Of a stretch of DNA of 46,948 bases, positions 32,364-40,384 are shown one piece after another. The translations under genes and the position numbers were made by a program. How positions within the stretch are numbered: the first letter of the stretch is position 1; each line of letters starts with the position of its first letter. This DNA comes from Deltaproteobacteria bacterium (lineage in GTDB: Bacteria; Desulfobacterota; RBG-13-43-22), in NCBI GenBank assembly GCA_016208255.1, contig JACQYK010000069.1, positions 1 through 46,948 of the forward strand, read 5' to 3'. The notes beneath the pieces are model-generated. The model was not told where the DNA came from and searched no databases. It saw only the letters and a list, made by a program, of their open reading frames with translations.

Positions 32364-33845
32364 TCAGATGCGCACCTCCCGATGAAATCGCTCTGAACCC
32401 ACGATAAATTTGACGGTGGAGAAAGAACCCAAAATGGTACCCAAAATTCCCGGGGCCAGGACACTCTGGCCGGCCAAAAAGAGGCCACGCAAGGAGGTAC
32501 GATTCAACAGGGCGGCCGAAAGCATTTGTTCGTTCGATCGCATTACACCGTAGGCCGATCCTTCGGGGCTGTTGACCCAGTCCCGGATAGTCAAAGGGGT
32601 AAAAATGTCGAGGATCTGCAGCCCCTGGAAAGGGCCCATCATTTTTTCTGTCCTGCCAATGAGGCTCCGGGCCAGATCCTGCTTCTTTTTTAAGTAATCC
32701 GGCCCGCGCTGGCCGGAACGTGTCTGCTGCCAGGCTTGCCATAATTCATGATGGCCTGAAGTGATCAGGGTCAGCAGATTCTGCCCCGGATCATCGCTGG
32801 AGCGTAATTGTAGAAAAATCAGGTCCAGAAGTCCCCCCTGAGGATCGACCTGTACCAGGTAGCGGTTAGGTTGAATTTCAGGGTACTGTTTGGCCGGCAC
32901 CAGGGCGTGCACGGCCATCATACCGGGGGTATCCCTTAAGCCCATAACCCGACGACGATAGGAGGCTTTAAGGACCTCGGGCTCCAGTAACTCGATCATC
33001 CCCTTGGGGTGGATAGTGCCGACAATGATTGAGGCGTCGAGGGTTTCACTCGAATCCAGGGTGAGGCCCCGGACGCGGCCGTCAACGGTTCGAATGCCGG
33101 TGACCGCCTCTCCGGTACGCAGGCTTCCTCCCAGGGATTTCAAGCGTTGAACGCAGACGTCCGCCATGGTCGCGCCCGGCCCCTTCAGACGCCAGGCGGA
33201 CAATAGGTAGCTGGCCAGAGTCATGGAATGGTAGAACTGGGGGCACACCGCAGGAGGCACACCGATCAAGACCGACGGCAGGCCAAAAACAGCCCGCAGC
33301 CCGGGGGAACAGCCGATCTGGTCGAAAATCGCCCCCAGCGGTTCAGCCTGATCAAACCAGTATTCCGTGGGTCGATCGGAATATAGAAAAGACAGGCGGT
33401 TCAACTGGTCGGCGCTGCGGCGCAGCCTGGCCATCAAAGCGGCCACTTGGATCCTTTGGGTCGGAAAGGCGGCGTTTAGACCGGCTTCGTAAGCCTCAAA
33501 ACCGGCGGGCACATCGAAATGATCGATCCCGGGGTGGTCGTCGGTGAAAAGATACTGATCCACCGGCCCGTCAACTCCCATCCGAATAAGAGGAAGCTGC
33601 CCGGTAATTTCCAGAAAATTGAAACATCGGCGCAAGATCTGGCCCTGATCCAGGGCGCCCAGGTAATGGAGGCCGACGTTGCAATGCACCCCCCGGCGGA
33701 CATAGCTGCGCATCATCCCGCCGGGTTGCCCATTCTTTTCGATGACGGTGACCTCAAAACCAAGCTTGGCTAAAATGATGCCCGTGCTCAGGCCGCCGAT
33801 ACCGGAGCCGATGACCAGAACCTTTTCCTGGTCTGGTGTAGGCAT
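32364..33845 (-). CDS. FAD-dependent phytoene desaturase / carotene isomerase-like oxidoreductase
   Basis: 493 residues. The N-terminal FAD-binding VLVIGSGIGGLSTG (9-22) with VIEKNGQPGGMM is typical of the CrtI/CrtISO/retinol-saturase family. The C-terminal GLFLAGQSVLAPGILGTILGS closes the FAD site. Relatives desaturate, saturate or isomerise conjugated polyene chains. A homologue of this type is among the genes proposed for ladderane synthesis. Here it would act on the polyene or acyl product. The ATG at 33845 has AGGGAAC upstream, and the gene starts 17 bp after the acyltransferase stop, so the two form an operon with the KS upstream. Confidence 0.88.
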   Translation of the reverse strand: MPTPDQEKVLVIGSGIGGLSTGIILAKLGFEVTVIEKNGQPGGMMRSYVRRGVHCNVGLHYLGALDQGQILRRCFNFLEITGQLPLIRMGVDGPVDQYLFTDDHPGIDHFDVPAGFEAYEAGLNAAFPTQRIQVAALMARLRRSADQLNRLSFLYSDRPTEYWFDQAEPLGAIFDQIGCSPGLRAVFGLPSVLIGVPPAVCPQFYHSMTLASYLLSAWRLKGPGATMADVCVQRLKSLGGSLRTGEAVTGIRTVDGRVRGLTLDSSETLDASIIVGTIHPKGMIELLEPEVLKASYRRRVMGLRDTPGMMAVHALVPAKQYPEIQPNRYLVQVDPQGGLLDLIFLQLRSSDDPGQNLLTLITSGHHELWQAWQQTRSGQRGPDYLKKKQDLARSLIGRTEKMMGPFQGLQILDIFTPLTIRDWVNSPEGSAYGVMRSNEQMLSAALLNRTSLRGLFLAGQSVLAPGILGTILGSFSTVKFIVGSERFHREVRI

Positions 33846-33862
33846 TGGCTTGTTCCCTTTCT

Positions 33863-34630
33863 TTAGGGCTGGCGCTGGTCTTCCAGGGCCTGCCGGACTT
33901 GTTCGATCAAAGCCTGAATTGAAAAAGTGTCACTGGTATATTCCGGTTGAAGGGTCATAATCTTTTTTACTTCAATTGTATTGGGGATACAGGTATTTAA
34001 TAACCATTTCCCGGGTGCAAACAATCGGTTGGTATTCTTGATCGTCAAGACCTGGATCGGAGCCTGACAATGTCTGGCCAAAGTAAAAGCTCCTTTTTTC
34101 AGCCGCCCGATCTTCCCATCCCGGCTTCTCGTACCCTCCGGAAAGATAAACAAATTCCCCTTCGACAACATAAAATTTTCCAGGTTCTCAACCTGCTCCA
34201 GCAGGAAGGAGGCGGAGGTCTCATCGGTCGTTGGAAATAGATACCCTGATGTTTTCACCAGCCACCCGAAAATGGGCACCTTTAGAAATGTTTTTTTAAC
34301 GATCGTTTTGTGCTTTTCAAACAGGGAAACCAGAAGAATCGGGTCGAGGAAGGAGATATGATTGCATAAAATGACTGAAGAACGGATGGAATAAACGTCC
34401 TCATCAATATCAATTTTTAATCGGGGAGTGATGATTTTCAGAACTATAAAAAACGACTTTAAAAATCTGTGATTTAGTTTTTGAAAGGAATTTTCGAGGT
34501 TTTTAGAAAACAGGTAGGAAAAGAGATAAAAGGGAGAGAAAAAAAGGCAATAGCCTATGGTAAAATAAATCCATAGAATCACAGTAACGAAAAAGTCAAC
34601 AGGACGCTTAATCCATTTGGGAATGGTCAT
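33863..34630 (-). CDS. 1-acylglycerol-3-phosphate O-acyltransferase family protein (PlsC-like)
   Basis: 255 residues. An N-terminal membrane helix (FFVTVILWIYFTIGYCLFF) is followed by the acyltransferase motifs: NHISFLDP (N90-H91...D96) and FPEGTRSRDGKIG. It would move an acyl chain from ACP or CoA to a hydroxyl, for example glycerol phosphate or a sugar, at the inner membrane. Its presence inside the arm suggests the product is esterified into a lipid. A/T-richer than neighbours. 78 bp separate it from the KS upstream. Confidence 0.9.
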   Translation of the reverse strand: MTIPKWIKRPVDFFVTVILWIYFTIGYCLFFSPFYLFSYLFSKNLENSFQKLNHRFLKSFFIVLKIITPRLKIDIDEDVYSIRSSVILCNHISFLDPILLVSLFEKHKTIVKKTFLKVPIFGWLVKTSGYLFPTTDETSASFLLEQVENLENFMLSKGNLFIFPEGTRSRDGKIGRLKKGAFTLARHCQAPIQVLTIKNTNRLFAPGKWLLNTCIPNTIEVKKIMTLQPEYTSDTFSIQALIEQVRQALEDQRQP

Positions 34631-34708
34631 TTTCTATTTTAGGCGATTGGTAAAACCAGCAGGTTGCCTTTTGGACGAATTAAAAAAACAGGCCCCAGAC
34701 ACCCGATT

Positions 34709-35953
34709 TCAAATCTCTTCGGCTGGATTTTTGATAATCAGGCAGGTGTTAACTCCCCCAAAAGCAAAATTTTGGATAGCAGCAATTCGGATGTCGCCTT
34801 CTTGAAGATTCAGGGAATGCCGAATCATGGCGCAGCGTTCATCGACGACCTCCAGATTTAAGGTCGGGGCCATAAACCCTTCTTCCATCATGTAAAGGCA
34901 GAGAATCGTTTCAATGGCGCCGCAGGTCCCCATGGTATGTCCCATATAACCCTTTAAGCCTACGACCCGGGGACCATTCCCATAGACTTTATGAATAGCC
35001 TGCGCCTCAATAATGTCCCCCATTTTGGTCCCGGTGGCATGAGCGCTCACTAAGTCAACCTGATCCGGAGAAATTCCGGCATTCTCGATGCCAAGCTCAA
35101 GAGTCTGGGTGACGCCGTTGAGATTGGGCAAAATCAAATCGCCGCCGTTATTGGTACAGGCAAAGCCAATGACTTCGGCCAGAATATTGGCCCCCCGTTT
35201 CAGGGCATGCTCGTATTCTTCCAAGAGGACCGCTGCCGCTCCTTCTCCAACGACCAGACCGTCTCTTCTGGAATCAAACGGGCGGGGGGTGAGATGTGGT
35301 GTTTCATTAAAAGCGGTCGAACAGGCCAAAAGATTATCAAAGACGGCAACGGTGGTGGTGTCATATTCGTCCGCCCCTCCGCAGAGCATGGCGTCCTGCA
35401 TCCCAAACTTGATCGATTCATAACCAAATCCGATGGACTGGCTGCTGGTCGTGCAGGCCGTTGAAGAAGAAATGACCCTCCCGGTAATGCCGAACATCTT
35501 GGTGATATTCACCGCGGTGGTATGCACCATGGATTTCAGGTATTCCACCGCACCGATGTTTTCATATTGGGAAGAAGAGCCCCCGAAAAAGATTTTATAG
35601 ATATCCCTTTGAACCGAAGGGCTGCCATGAGTCGATCCAAAGGCTACGCCCAAGCGTCCCGAGGTGACAAACTCATGATCTAACCCGGAAGCCTCAAGGA
35701 CTTCCTTGGCGACCTGACAGGCATAATAGGCCACCGGCCCCATGGTCTTACGATGTTGACGTTTGAAGTCGTACTCCACGGGATAATCGACTGTTCCGAA
35801 AACCCCTGAATGAATATAACGGGTTAGAAGATCATCCTTGCGTAAGGGTTTTACTCCGGAAATTCCATTTACCAGGCTGTTGACGATGTCTTTTTTGGAA
35901 TGCCCAATAGGGGTAATTGCCGAACAGGCGGTTATGACGACTCTTCTTTCCAT
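34709..35953 (-). CDS. Beta-ketoacyl-ACP synthase (KS), leftward arm
   Basis: 414 residues from ATG at 35953 (MERRVVITACSAITPIG), the normal FabF start. The frame stays open to 36004 but overlaps the ACP gene. Triad present: C167 in SSTACTTSS, the first His in AHATGTKMGD and the second in GYMGHTMGTCG. FabF-like extender. No CLF partner lies beside it, unlike the two KS genes of the rightward arm, so it may work as a homodimer. It begins 11 bp after the ACP stop. Confidence 0.93.
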   Translation of the reverse strand: MERRVVITACSAITPIGHSKKDIVNSLVNGISGVKPLRKDDLLTRYIHSGVFGTVDYPVEYDFKRQHRKTMGPVAYYACQVAKEVLEASGLDHEFVTSGRLGVAFGSTHGSPSVQRDIYKIFFGGSSSQYENIGAVEYLKSMVHTTAVNITKMFGITGRVISSSTACTTSSQSIGFGYESIKFGMQDAMLCGGADEYDTTTVAVFDNLLACSTAFNETPHLTPRPFDSRRDGLVVGEGAAAVLLEEYEHALKRGANILAEVIGFACTNNGGDLILPNLNGVTQTLELGIENAGISPDQVDLVSAHATGTKMGDIIEAQAIHKVYGNGPRVVGLKGYMGHTMGTCGAIETILCLYMMEEGFMAPTLNLEVVDERCAMIRHSLNLQEGDIRIAAIQNFAFGGVNTCLIIKNPAEEI

Positions 35954-35964
35954 AAATTCACATT

Positions 35965-36231
35965 TCAAGCCCTTATTTTGGCCAAAGCTTCCACATAATC
36001 GCAAATATGGTTAATGGTCCTAATCTCCATAGACTGCTTTTTCTCTTCCAGAGTCAACTCTGTTTTTAATAAATTTTCAATCTCAACCAGAAGTTCTATG
36101 GCGTCGATGCTGTCGAACTCATACTTCTCTCTTAAATCATCATCCAGGCCAGGATTTTCAATTTCAAATTCTCTTAACAGAATTTTTAAAATTTCACTCT
36201 GTAACTCTTCCCGTGTCATAATGGTACCCAT
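35965..36231 (-). CDS. Acyl carrier protein 2 (leftward arm)
   Basis: 88 residues, acidic. REKYEFDSIDAIELLVEIENLL has the carrier Ser41 in FDSIDA. The start could be ATG at 36231 or, four residues on, at 36219; neither has a clear SD. Pairs with the KS that follows. The 206-bp spacer upstream (36232-36437) holds an A-rich part and a third copy of the GGTCAAGGAGAAAA repeat at about 36307-36329, so a promoter for ACP-KS-PlsC-flavoprotein could lie there. Confidence 0.9.
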   Translation of the reverse strand: MGTIMTREELQSEILKILLREFEIENPGLDDDLREKYEFDSIDAIELLVEIENLLKTELTLEEKKQSMEIRTINHICDYVEALAKIRA

Positions 36232-36437
36232 GGTGTTGTGAATATTAGAGCCTTAATAAACGACCGATCAGGATTAAAATATTAATTATAGAATAAGAAA
36301 AGGACCGGGTCAAGGAGAAAAACGAAGGGTGTAGCCAAGTTAAAATGTCACTTCATCAACCAGTTCTTTTTTCTTGAGGCTGAAATACCTGAACTTTTTA
36401 AAAGCGAGAGCCGGGAAACAGGTTTTAGGGAATGATC

Positions 36438-37175
36438 CTAAATCATACCCCCGTTAACCGAGATGACCTGGCCGGTAATGTAGGAGGCATCCTCGAAGCA
36501 GAGGAATCGGACTACTTTAGCTACCTCTTCCGGGAGTCCAACCCGACCCATGGGGATGATCTGTTTTATCATGGTCTTGGGAATTGCCTGAATCATCTCG
36601 GTTTCAATCAGGCCTGGGGCCACTGCGTTGACCCGAATACCGAGGCGGGCCACCTCCGAGGCCAGGGATCGACAGGCCCCTTCGAGACCGGCCTTGGCGG
36701 CCGAGTAGTTAGTCTGACCCCGGTGACCGAGCCTGGCCGAAACGGAGGAGATGATCACGATCACCCCCTGGCTCCTGGTGACCATCTTTTTAAGGACAGG
36801 CCGGGTAACATTATAAAATCCCAGTAAGGAGGTGTTTAGAACCCTGGTCCATTCCTCGTTAGACATGAGGACAAAAAGACTGTCTGCCGCTATCCCGGCA
36901 TTATTGACTAAAATATCAATGGCCTCATGACGGATCAAAAGGGCTTCAAGGCTTTTTTCGGTGGCTTCTTGATCCGCCACATCAAAGCAAACCGTCTCCC
37001 CCCTTCCTCCGGCTTCATGAATCAATTCCAAGGTCTCTTCAGCCGCTTTTTGGTTGGAGAGGAAGTTGACAATGACATAAAGGCCGTTTTTAGCCAGTTC
37101 CAGACATATCGCCCGTCCGATCCCCCGGCTCCCACCCGTTACCAGGGCAACCTTCATCGGCAACAAAGGTTTCAT
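36438..37175 (-). CDS. 3-oxoacyl-ACP reductase, FabG-type SDR (second copy)
   Basis: 245 residues: VTGGSRGIG, NNAG, SSVSARLGHRGQTNYSAAKAG (catalytic Ser-Tyr-Lys), and SYITGQVISVNGGM at the C-terminus. The two FabG-like proteins of the locus have the same length and end but differ widely elsewhere, so they are not a recent duplication. NADPH-dependent ketoreduction in the leftward elongation set. AAAGGA precedes the ATG at 37175. It starts 22 bp after the upstream dehydratase stop. Confidence 0.93.
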   Translation of the reverse strand: MKPLLPMKVALVTGGSRGIGRAICLELAKNGLYVIVNFLSNQKAAEETLELIHEAGGRGETVCFDVADQEATEKSLEALLIRHEAIDILVNNAGIAADSLFVLMSNEEWTRVLNTSLLGFYNVTRPVLKKMVTRSQGVIVIISSVSARLGHRGQTNYSAAKAGLEGACRSLASEVARLGIRVNAVAPGLIETEMIQAIPKTMIKQIIPMGRVGLPEEVAKVVRFLCFEDASYITGQVISVNGGMI

Positions 37176-37197
37176 GTTTTCCTTTCTCCCTCCAGGT

Positions 37198-37674
37198 CTA
37201 TCGGTCCCCCGGATCGGGAAAGACTCCCCCCTCCGCTTCCATGGCTTGGATCATGATTTTACAGGTGAAGTCCGAGGCGGAGTTGACGTGGCCTTCATAT
37301 ACGGCATATTCCCCGACGTGGTAGCTCTCGGCAATATGGATAAAAAGTCTGGTCCCCACAGGAAAACTGGAAGGAGAAAATTCCATTTCTTTAATACCGA
37401 CCACGAATCCAGGTCGTGCTTTGGCGTTTTCTCCTCCATTCCAAGTTCTTAAGGCAGCGATGGCCTGGGCGACAAGTTCAATACTTAATACAGCACTCAC
37501 CATTCCGTCCCGGTGAAGAGGCCATTCGGCGGTTACCGTAGTCTCCGCCTGAAGGGTTTTCCCTATCGGTCTTCTTACCCATTCCAGCAGTTTCATCCGA
37601 TGACGGTGCGGGATCAGAGGTTCGGCAGGAAATAATTCATTCCGGTCCATTTTCTTTTCCGTCCAATCAGTCAT
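37198..37674 (-). CDS. Hotdog-fold dehydratase (ApeP-like), leftward arm
   Basis: 158 residues. LIPHRHRMKLLEWV has H23 in the PHR turn, and VLSIELVAQAIAAL carries E66 on the hot-dog helix. It is the same subtype as the protein at 19470-19907, sharing PHR...ELxAQ and GFVVGIKEMEF (compare GYLVGVKRFTF). Possible starts are ATG at 37674 or 37650; the second has a better GGA-AAAG upstream. Role: dehydration in the leftward elongation set, probably with the ApeI-like product of 37789-38181. Confidence 0.82.
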   Translation of the reverse strand: MTDWTEKKMDRNELFPAEPLIPHRHRMKLLEWVRRPIGKTLQAETTVTAEWPLHRDGMVSAVLSIELVAQAIAALRTWNGGENAKARPGFVVGIKEMEFSPSSFPVGTRLFIHIAESYHVGEYAVYEGHVNSASDFTCKIMIQAMEAEGGVFPDPGDR

Positions 37675-37788
37675 CTGTATTCATAAGATGCGTTTACCAT
37701 CCCTTATGGACTCGTTAAAAGCCGCCGAAAACCTCATTCTGAATTCTGACTCCTGGCTCCTGGATTCCAGAATTTCAAATATTTTTGT

Positions 37789-38181
37789 TTAGGCCTTGCC
37801 AGGATTTTCTTCTCTAACCTTCAAAAAACCATGGGCAACGAGTTTGTCCTGACAGGTAATCTGAAAGTCAAGTTTAGCCTCTTGGCCGTTCGGCATGGCT
37901 GCTACGGAAATGCACAGTTCCTCACCCGGGAGAACCAGACGCCTAAATCTTACTCGGGAATAACCTATGAGATCGAGAATCCGTTCGTTTTCAGCCGCTT
38001 GTCTTTTAAGAGTTTCAGAGACCAAGGCCAGGAGGGCCACACCGGGCAACAGGGCGAATTCCTCAAAGTGTCCCGAGAACCACCCTGATTCGGGCTCGAA
38101 TCGCGCCTTCGATTCCCATCGCCCTTCAGATGTAATTCGTGGTTTCTCCAGAGGCAACCAATGATCCGGGGGGGCAGGCAT
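37789..38181 (-). CDS. Hotdog-fold thioester dehydratase-like protein (ApeI-like), leftward arm
   Basis: 130 residues. FSGHFEEFALLPGVALLALVSE has the GHF His (H38). The usual Glu/Asp 14 residues on is Ala52, matching the loss in the 22954-23340 protein, and the GHFP Pro is Glu. It is the first gene of the leftward arm and 114 bp ahead of the ApeP-like gene. The same pairing, one GHF hotdog lacking the acid and one PHR hotdog with it, occurs in both arms, suggesting they work as heteromers. Confidence 0.78.
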   Translation of the reverse strand: MPAPPDHWLPLEKPRITSEGRWESKARFEPESGWFSGHFEEFALLPGVALLALVSETLKRQAAENERILDLIGYSRVRFRRLVLPGEELCISVAAMPNGQEAKLDFQITCQDKLVAHGFLKVREENPGKA

Positions 38182-38767
38182 CCTACTTGAAATCCCTCAA
38201 TACCTTTATGAACAAGTTCTGGAGAGGTTTAATCTCCTGAAGTCCTTCCGACTGCCAAACCGATTTCTTCTTCAATAAAGTTATACCCTGCTCTCTCATT
38301 CCTCCTGTTTCCAGGCTGTCTGATTTAAAATATTAGAACTTTTTGGGAAAAAATTTTATGTTGAAAAATCTTAGCCATAACCACTGGTATTGTCAATATA
38401 GAATAAACCCTAACCAAAAATATTTGAAATTTTGAAACGGTCCCCCAAATAAGATTCCCTTGGACCATAATATCGAAAGCTAGAGATAAATTCTCAGATT
38501 TCTGGTGTAAGAATTTATTTTCCCTTGACCCGGGTTTCTGTTCCATTTTATAATTCTTAAAAGGATTTTTCCGCATCCTGTTAAATTAAGAATTTAAGAA
38601 AAACCGATAAGAAAAATAATAAACCGCCATGCCCCGCCAGGGGGCGTGGCATCACCATACGGTCAGCTTCGCTGACCTCTGAGAAGAGGCCTCCCGAAGA
38701 GGCCGGGATATGAAAATAGGCCCGTTTGACTCAGAACGCTATTTTCGTATTAAAAGGGAGGAGCCTG
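38182..38767. promoter_or_regulatory. Divergent intergenic region between the leftward and ACP-radical SAM arms
   Basis: 586 bp without a convincing gene. The middle (~38330-38640) is strongly A/T-rich, as expected for two outward promoters, but I cannot choose specific boxes with confidence. The right end has GC-rich hairpins: GCCCCGCCAGGGGGCG (~38631-38646), GGTCAGCTTCGCTGACC (38661-38677, perfect stem GGTCAGC/GCTGACC) and GAGGCCTCCCGAAGAGGCC, which lie about 65-130 bp before the ACP start and could regulate that transcript. Confidence 0.45.
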
Positions 38768-39040
38768 ATGCCTGAAGGTAATAACATTAAAGGCATTATT
38801 AAGAAGGTAGCCCAGACGATCATATTTGAGCTGAAACTGGAAGATGTGACGGTGGAGACGTTTAATCCGGATTTGGACCTTATCGACGAACTGGGTATAG
38901 ACAGTATGGATTTGGCTACCATCGCTCTTGTTTTGCAGGATGAATATAAGATCGTCATCGACGAAGACGACTATCCCAAATTGAAGACCATCCGCTTGAT
39001 CGCGGAATATGTCGCCGAAAGGGTATCCGCCCGGGGTTAG
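38768..39040 (+). CDS. Acyl carrier protein 3 (radical SAM arm)
   Basis: 90 residues. DLDLIDELGIDSMDLATIALVLQDEYKIVI has the carrier Ser46 in GIDSMD. GGGAGG is placed well before the ATG at 38768, which is better than an upstream ATG at 38726. The next gene, a radical SAM enzyme, starts 3 bp after its stop. Such tight coupling suggests that the radical SAM enzyme acts on the chain bound to this ACP, but that is inference. Confidence 0.92.
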   Translation: MPEGNNIKGIIKKVAQTIIFELKLEDVTVETFNPDLDLIDELGIDSMDLATIALVLQDEYKIVIDEDDYPKLKTIRLIAEYVAERVSARG

Positions 39041-39043
39041 GAT

Positions 39044-40042
39044 ATGAAAACAGTCAGTTCTTTATTGGATCCCTCCTGGCAGGAACGCTACCGCAGGATA
39101 TCCAATCTGAATATACGCAGTTCGATCTACGACGTGACCAACCAGTGCAATTTGCGCTGCAGGGGGTGTTTTTTCTTTTCTTCCAACGAACACCGGGCAG
39201 CCCGGGAAGAAATGGACCTTCAAAAGTGGGAAACCTTTATCGACCGGGAAAAAGGAAGGGGCGTTAATCTGGCCATTTTGATCGGCGGAGAACCGACCCT
39301 TTACCTGGATCGGGTCGAGGCCTTTTATAAACGGCTGCCGACTTATTGCGCCACCAACGGCTTGATAAAAATACCCCGGGACCGGTTTCCGGAAATGATG
39401 GTCGGGATCTCCCTCTGGGGCAGTGCGGAAGATGAAAAGGTCCTCCGGGGTCGGGACACCTTTGCCCTATCCAGCAAGCAATATGCCGGTGACCCCTACA
39501 CCTATTATCTTTACACCATAACCCCTCGGCAGGTGGGGAAGATCGAACCGGTCATAAAAAGAATCGCCGAGGTCGGGTTGAAGGTCCATTTCCAGCTTTT
39601 GTCGAATGACGAGCATGTGGACGGTTTTTCCTGGGAGGCCGTAGAACTGGACGCCTTAGGCCGGGAGATGGATGAAATGCTGGAACGATATCCCCGGACG
39701 GTGATCTCCAGCAAATATTACCATCAAATCATCACCACCGGGAAGATGATGGGTCGGCCCTTCGGCTGGAACGAATGCCCTTCCGTAACAGAATCCCTGG
39801 ACGACCGAGAACCCCCACCCCGCCGCCTGATTCATTTTATCCGCTGGGCTTCCGATTTAAAAACGGTCCACCGCTGTTGCACTTCGGCCACCCGTGACTG
39901 CTCGACCTGCAAGGATGGCGCGGCCCACATGAGCTGGGTTATGGTCAACAAACGAGAACATATCCGGACGACCGAAGATTTGCAAAACTGGATCGAAGTC
40001 TATGAGATGTTTGCCAAGCTCTACCGTTTTATCCCCTGGTGA
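39044..40042 (+). CDS. Radical SAM protein with C-terminal Cys cluster
   Basis: 332 residues. CNLRCRGC gives C35, C39, C42 for the SAM-binding 4Fe-4S cluster. LIGGEPTLY is the GGE/P motif, and YCATNGL follows. The C-terminus has a further Cys group, HRCCTSATRDCSTCK (~280-295), which may bind an auxiliary cluster as in SPASM-like enzymes. The overall layout resembles HpnH-type and peptide-modifying radical SAM enzymes, but the substrate is unknown. Directly downstream of ACP 3. A 342-bp gap follows. Confidence 0.87.
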   Translation: MKTVSSLLDPSWQERYRRISNLNIRSSIYDVTNQCNLRCRGCFFFSSNEHRAAREEMDLQKWETFIDREKGRGVNLAILIGGEPTLYLDRVEAFYKRLPTYCATNGLIKIPRDRFPEMMVGISLWGSAEDEKVLRGRDTFALSSKQYAGDPYTYYLYTITPRQVGKIEPVIKRIAEVGLKVHFQLLSNDEHVDGFSWEAVELDALGREMDEMLERYPRTVISSKYYHQIITTGKMMGRPFGWNECPSVTESLDDREPPPRRLIHFIRWASDLKTVHRCCTSATRDCSTCKDGAAHMSWVMVNKREHIRTTEDLQNWIEVYEMFAKLYRFIPW

Positions 40043-40127
40043 CCCCCGGCAGGAAGGTATTATCGGCGCTCCCTTCGAAATCACACTCCCAGCACCATAG
40101 CCGGTTTCCCGGCCCGGACCGCTGAGC

Positions 40128-40149
40128 GGATAAGGGTCGGGCCTTATCC
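40128..40149 (+). terminator. Possible terminator hairpin after the ACP/radical SAM pair
   Basis: GGATAAGG (40128-40135) and CCTTATCC (40142-40149) form a perfect 8-bp stem with a 6-base loop, followed by AATTTTACC. The U-run is weak. A second imperfect pairing, ACCCTCTACC with GGTAGGGT, lies at 40247-40275. The rest of 40043-40384 has no gene that I can support. Confidence 0.4.
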
Positions 40150-40384
40150 AATTTTACCTTCCCTTCTTTCTCCATTCGTGGTATTTTCCCAGTAATGGTC
40201 ATTCTTTTTTGATGCTTGCAAAGATGTCCATCCTATCTTAGGGGGAACCCTCTACCTTCCGATTCACGGTAGGGTACACCCGATTCCGCCTTACCTGGAG
40301 GCCTCGAATTTTTACCGATTGGGAAAAACCCGTTACAGGTGTCGACCCAAAAGAAAGGTTGTAATAAGAGATTGATTCAAAACG

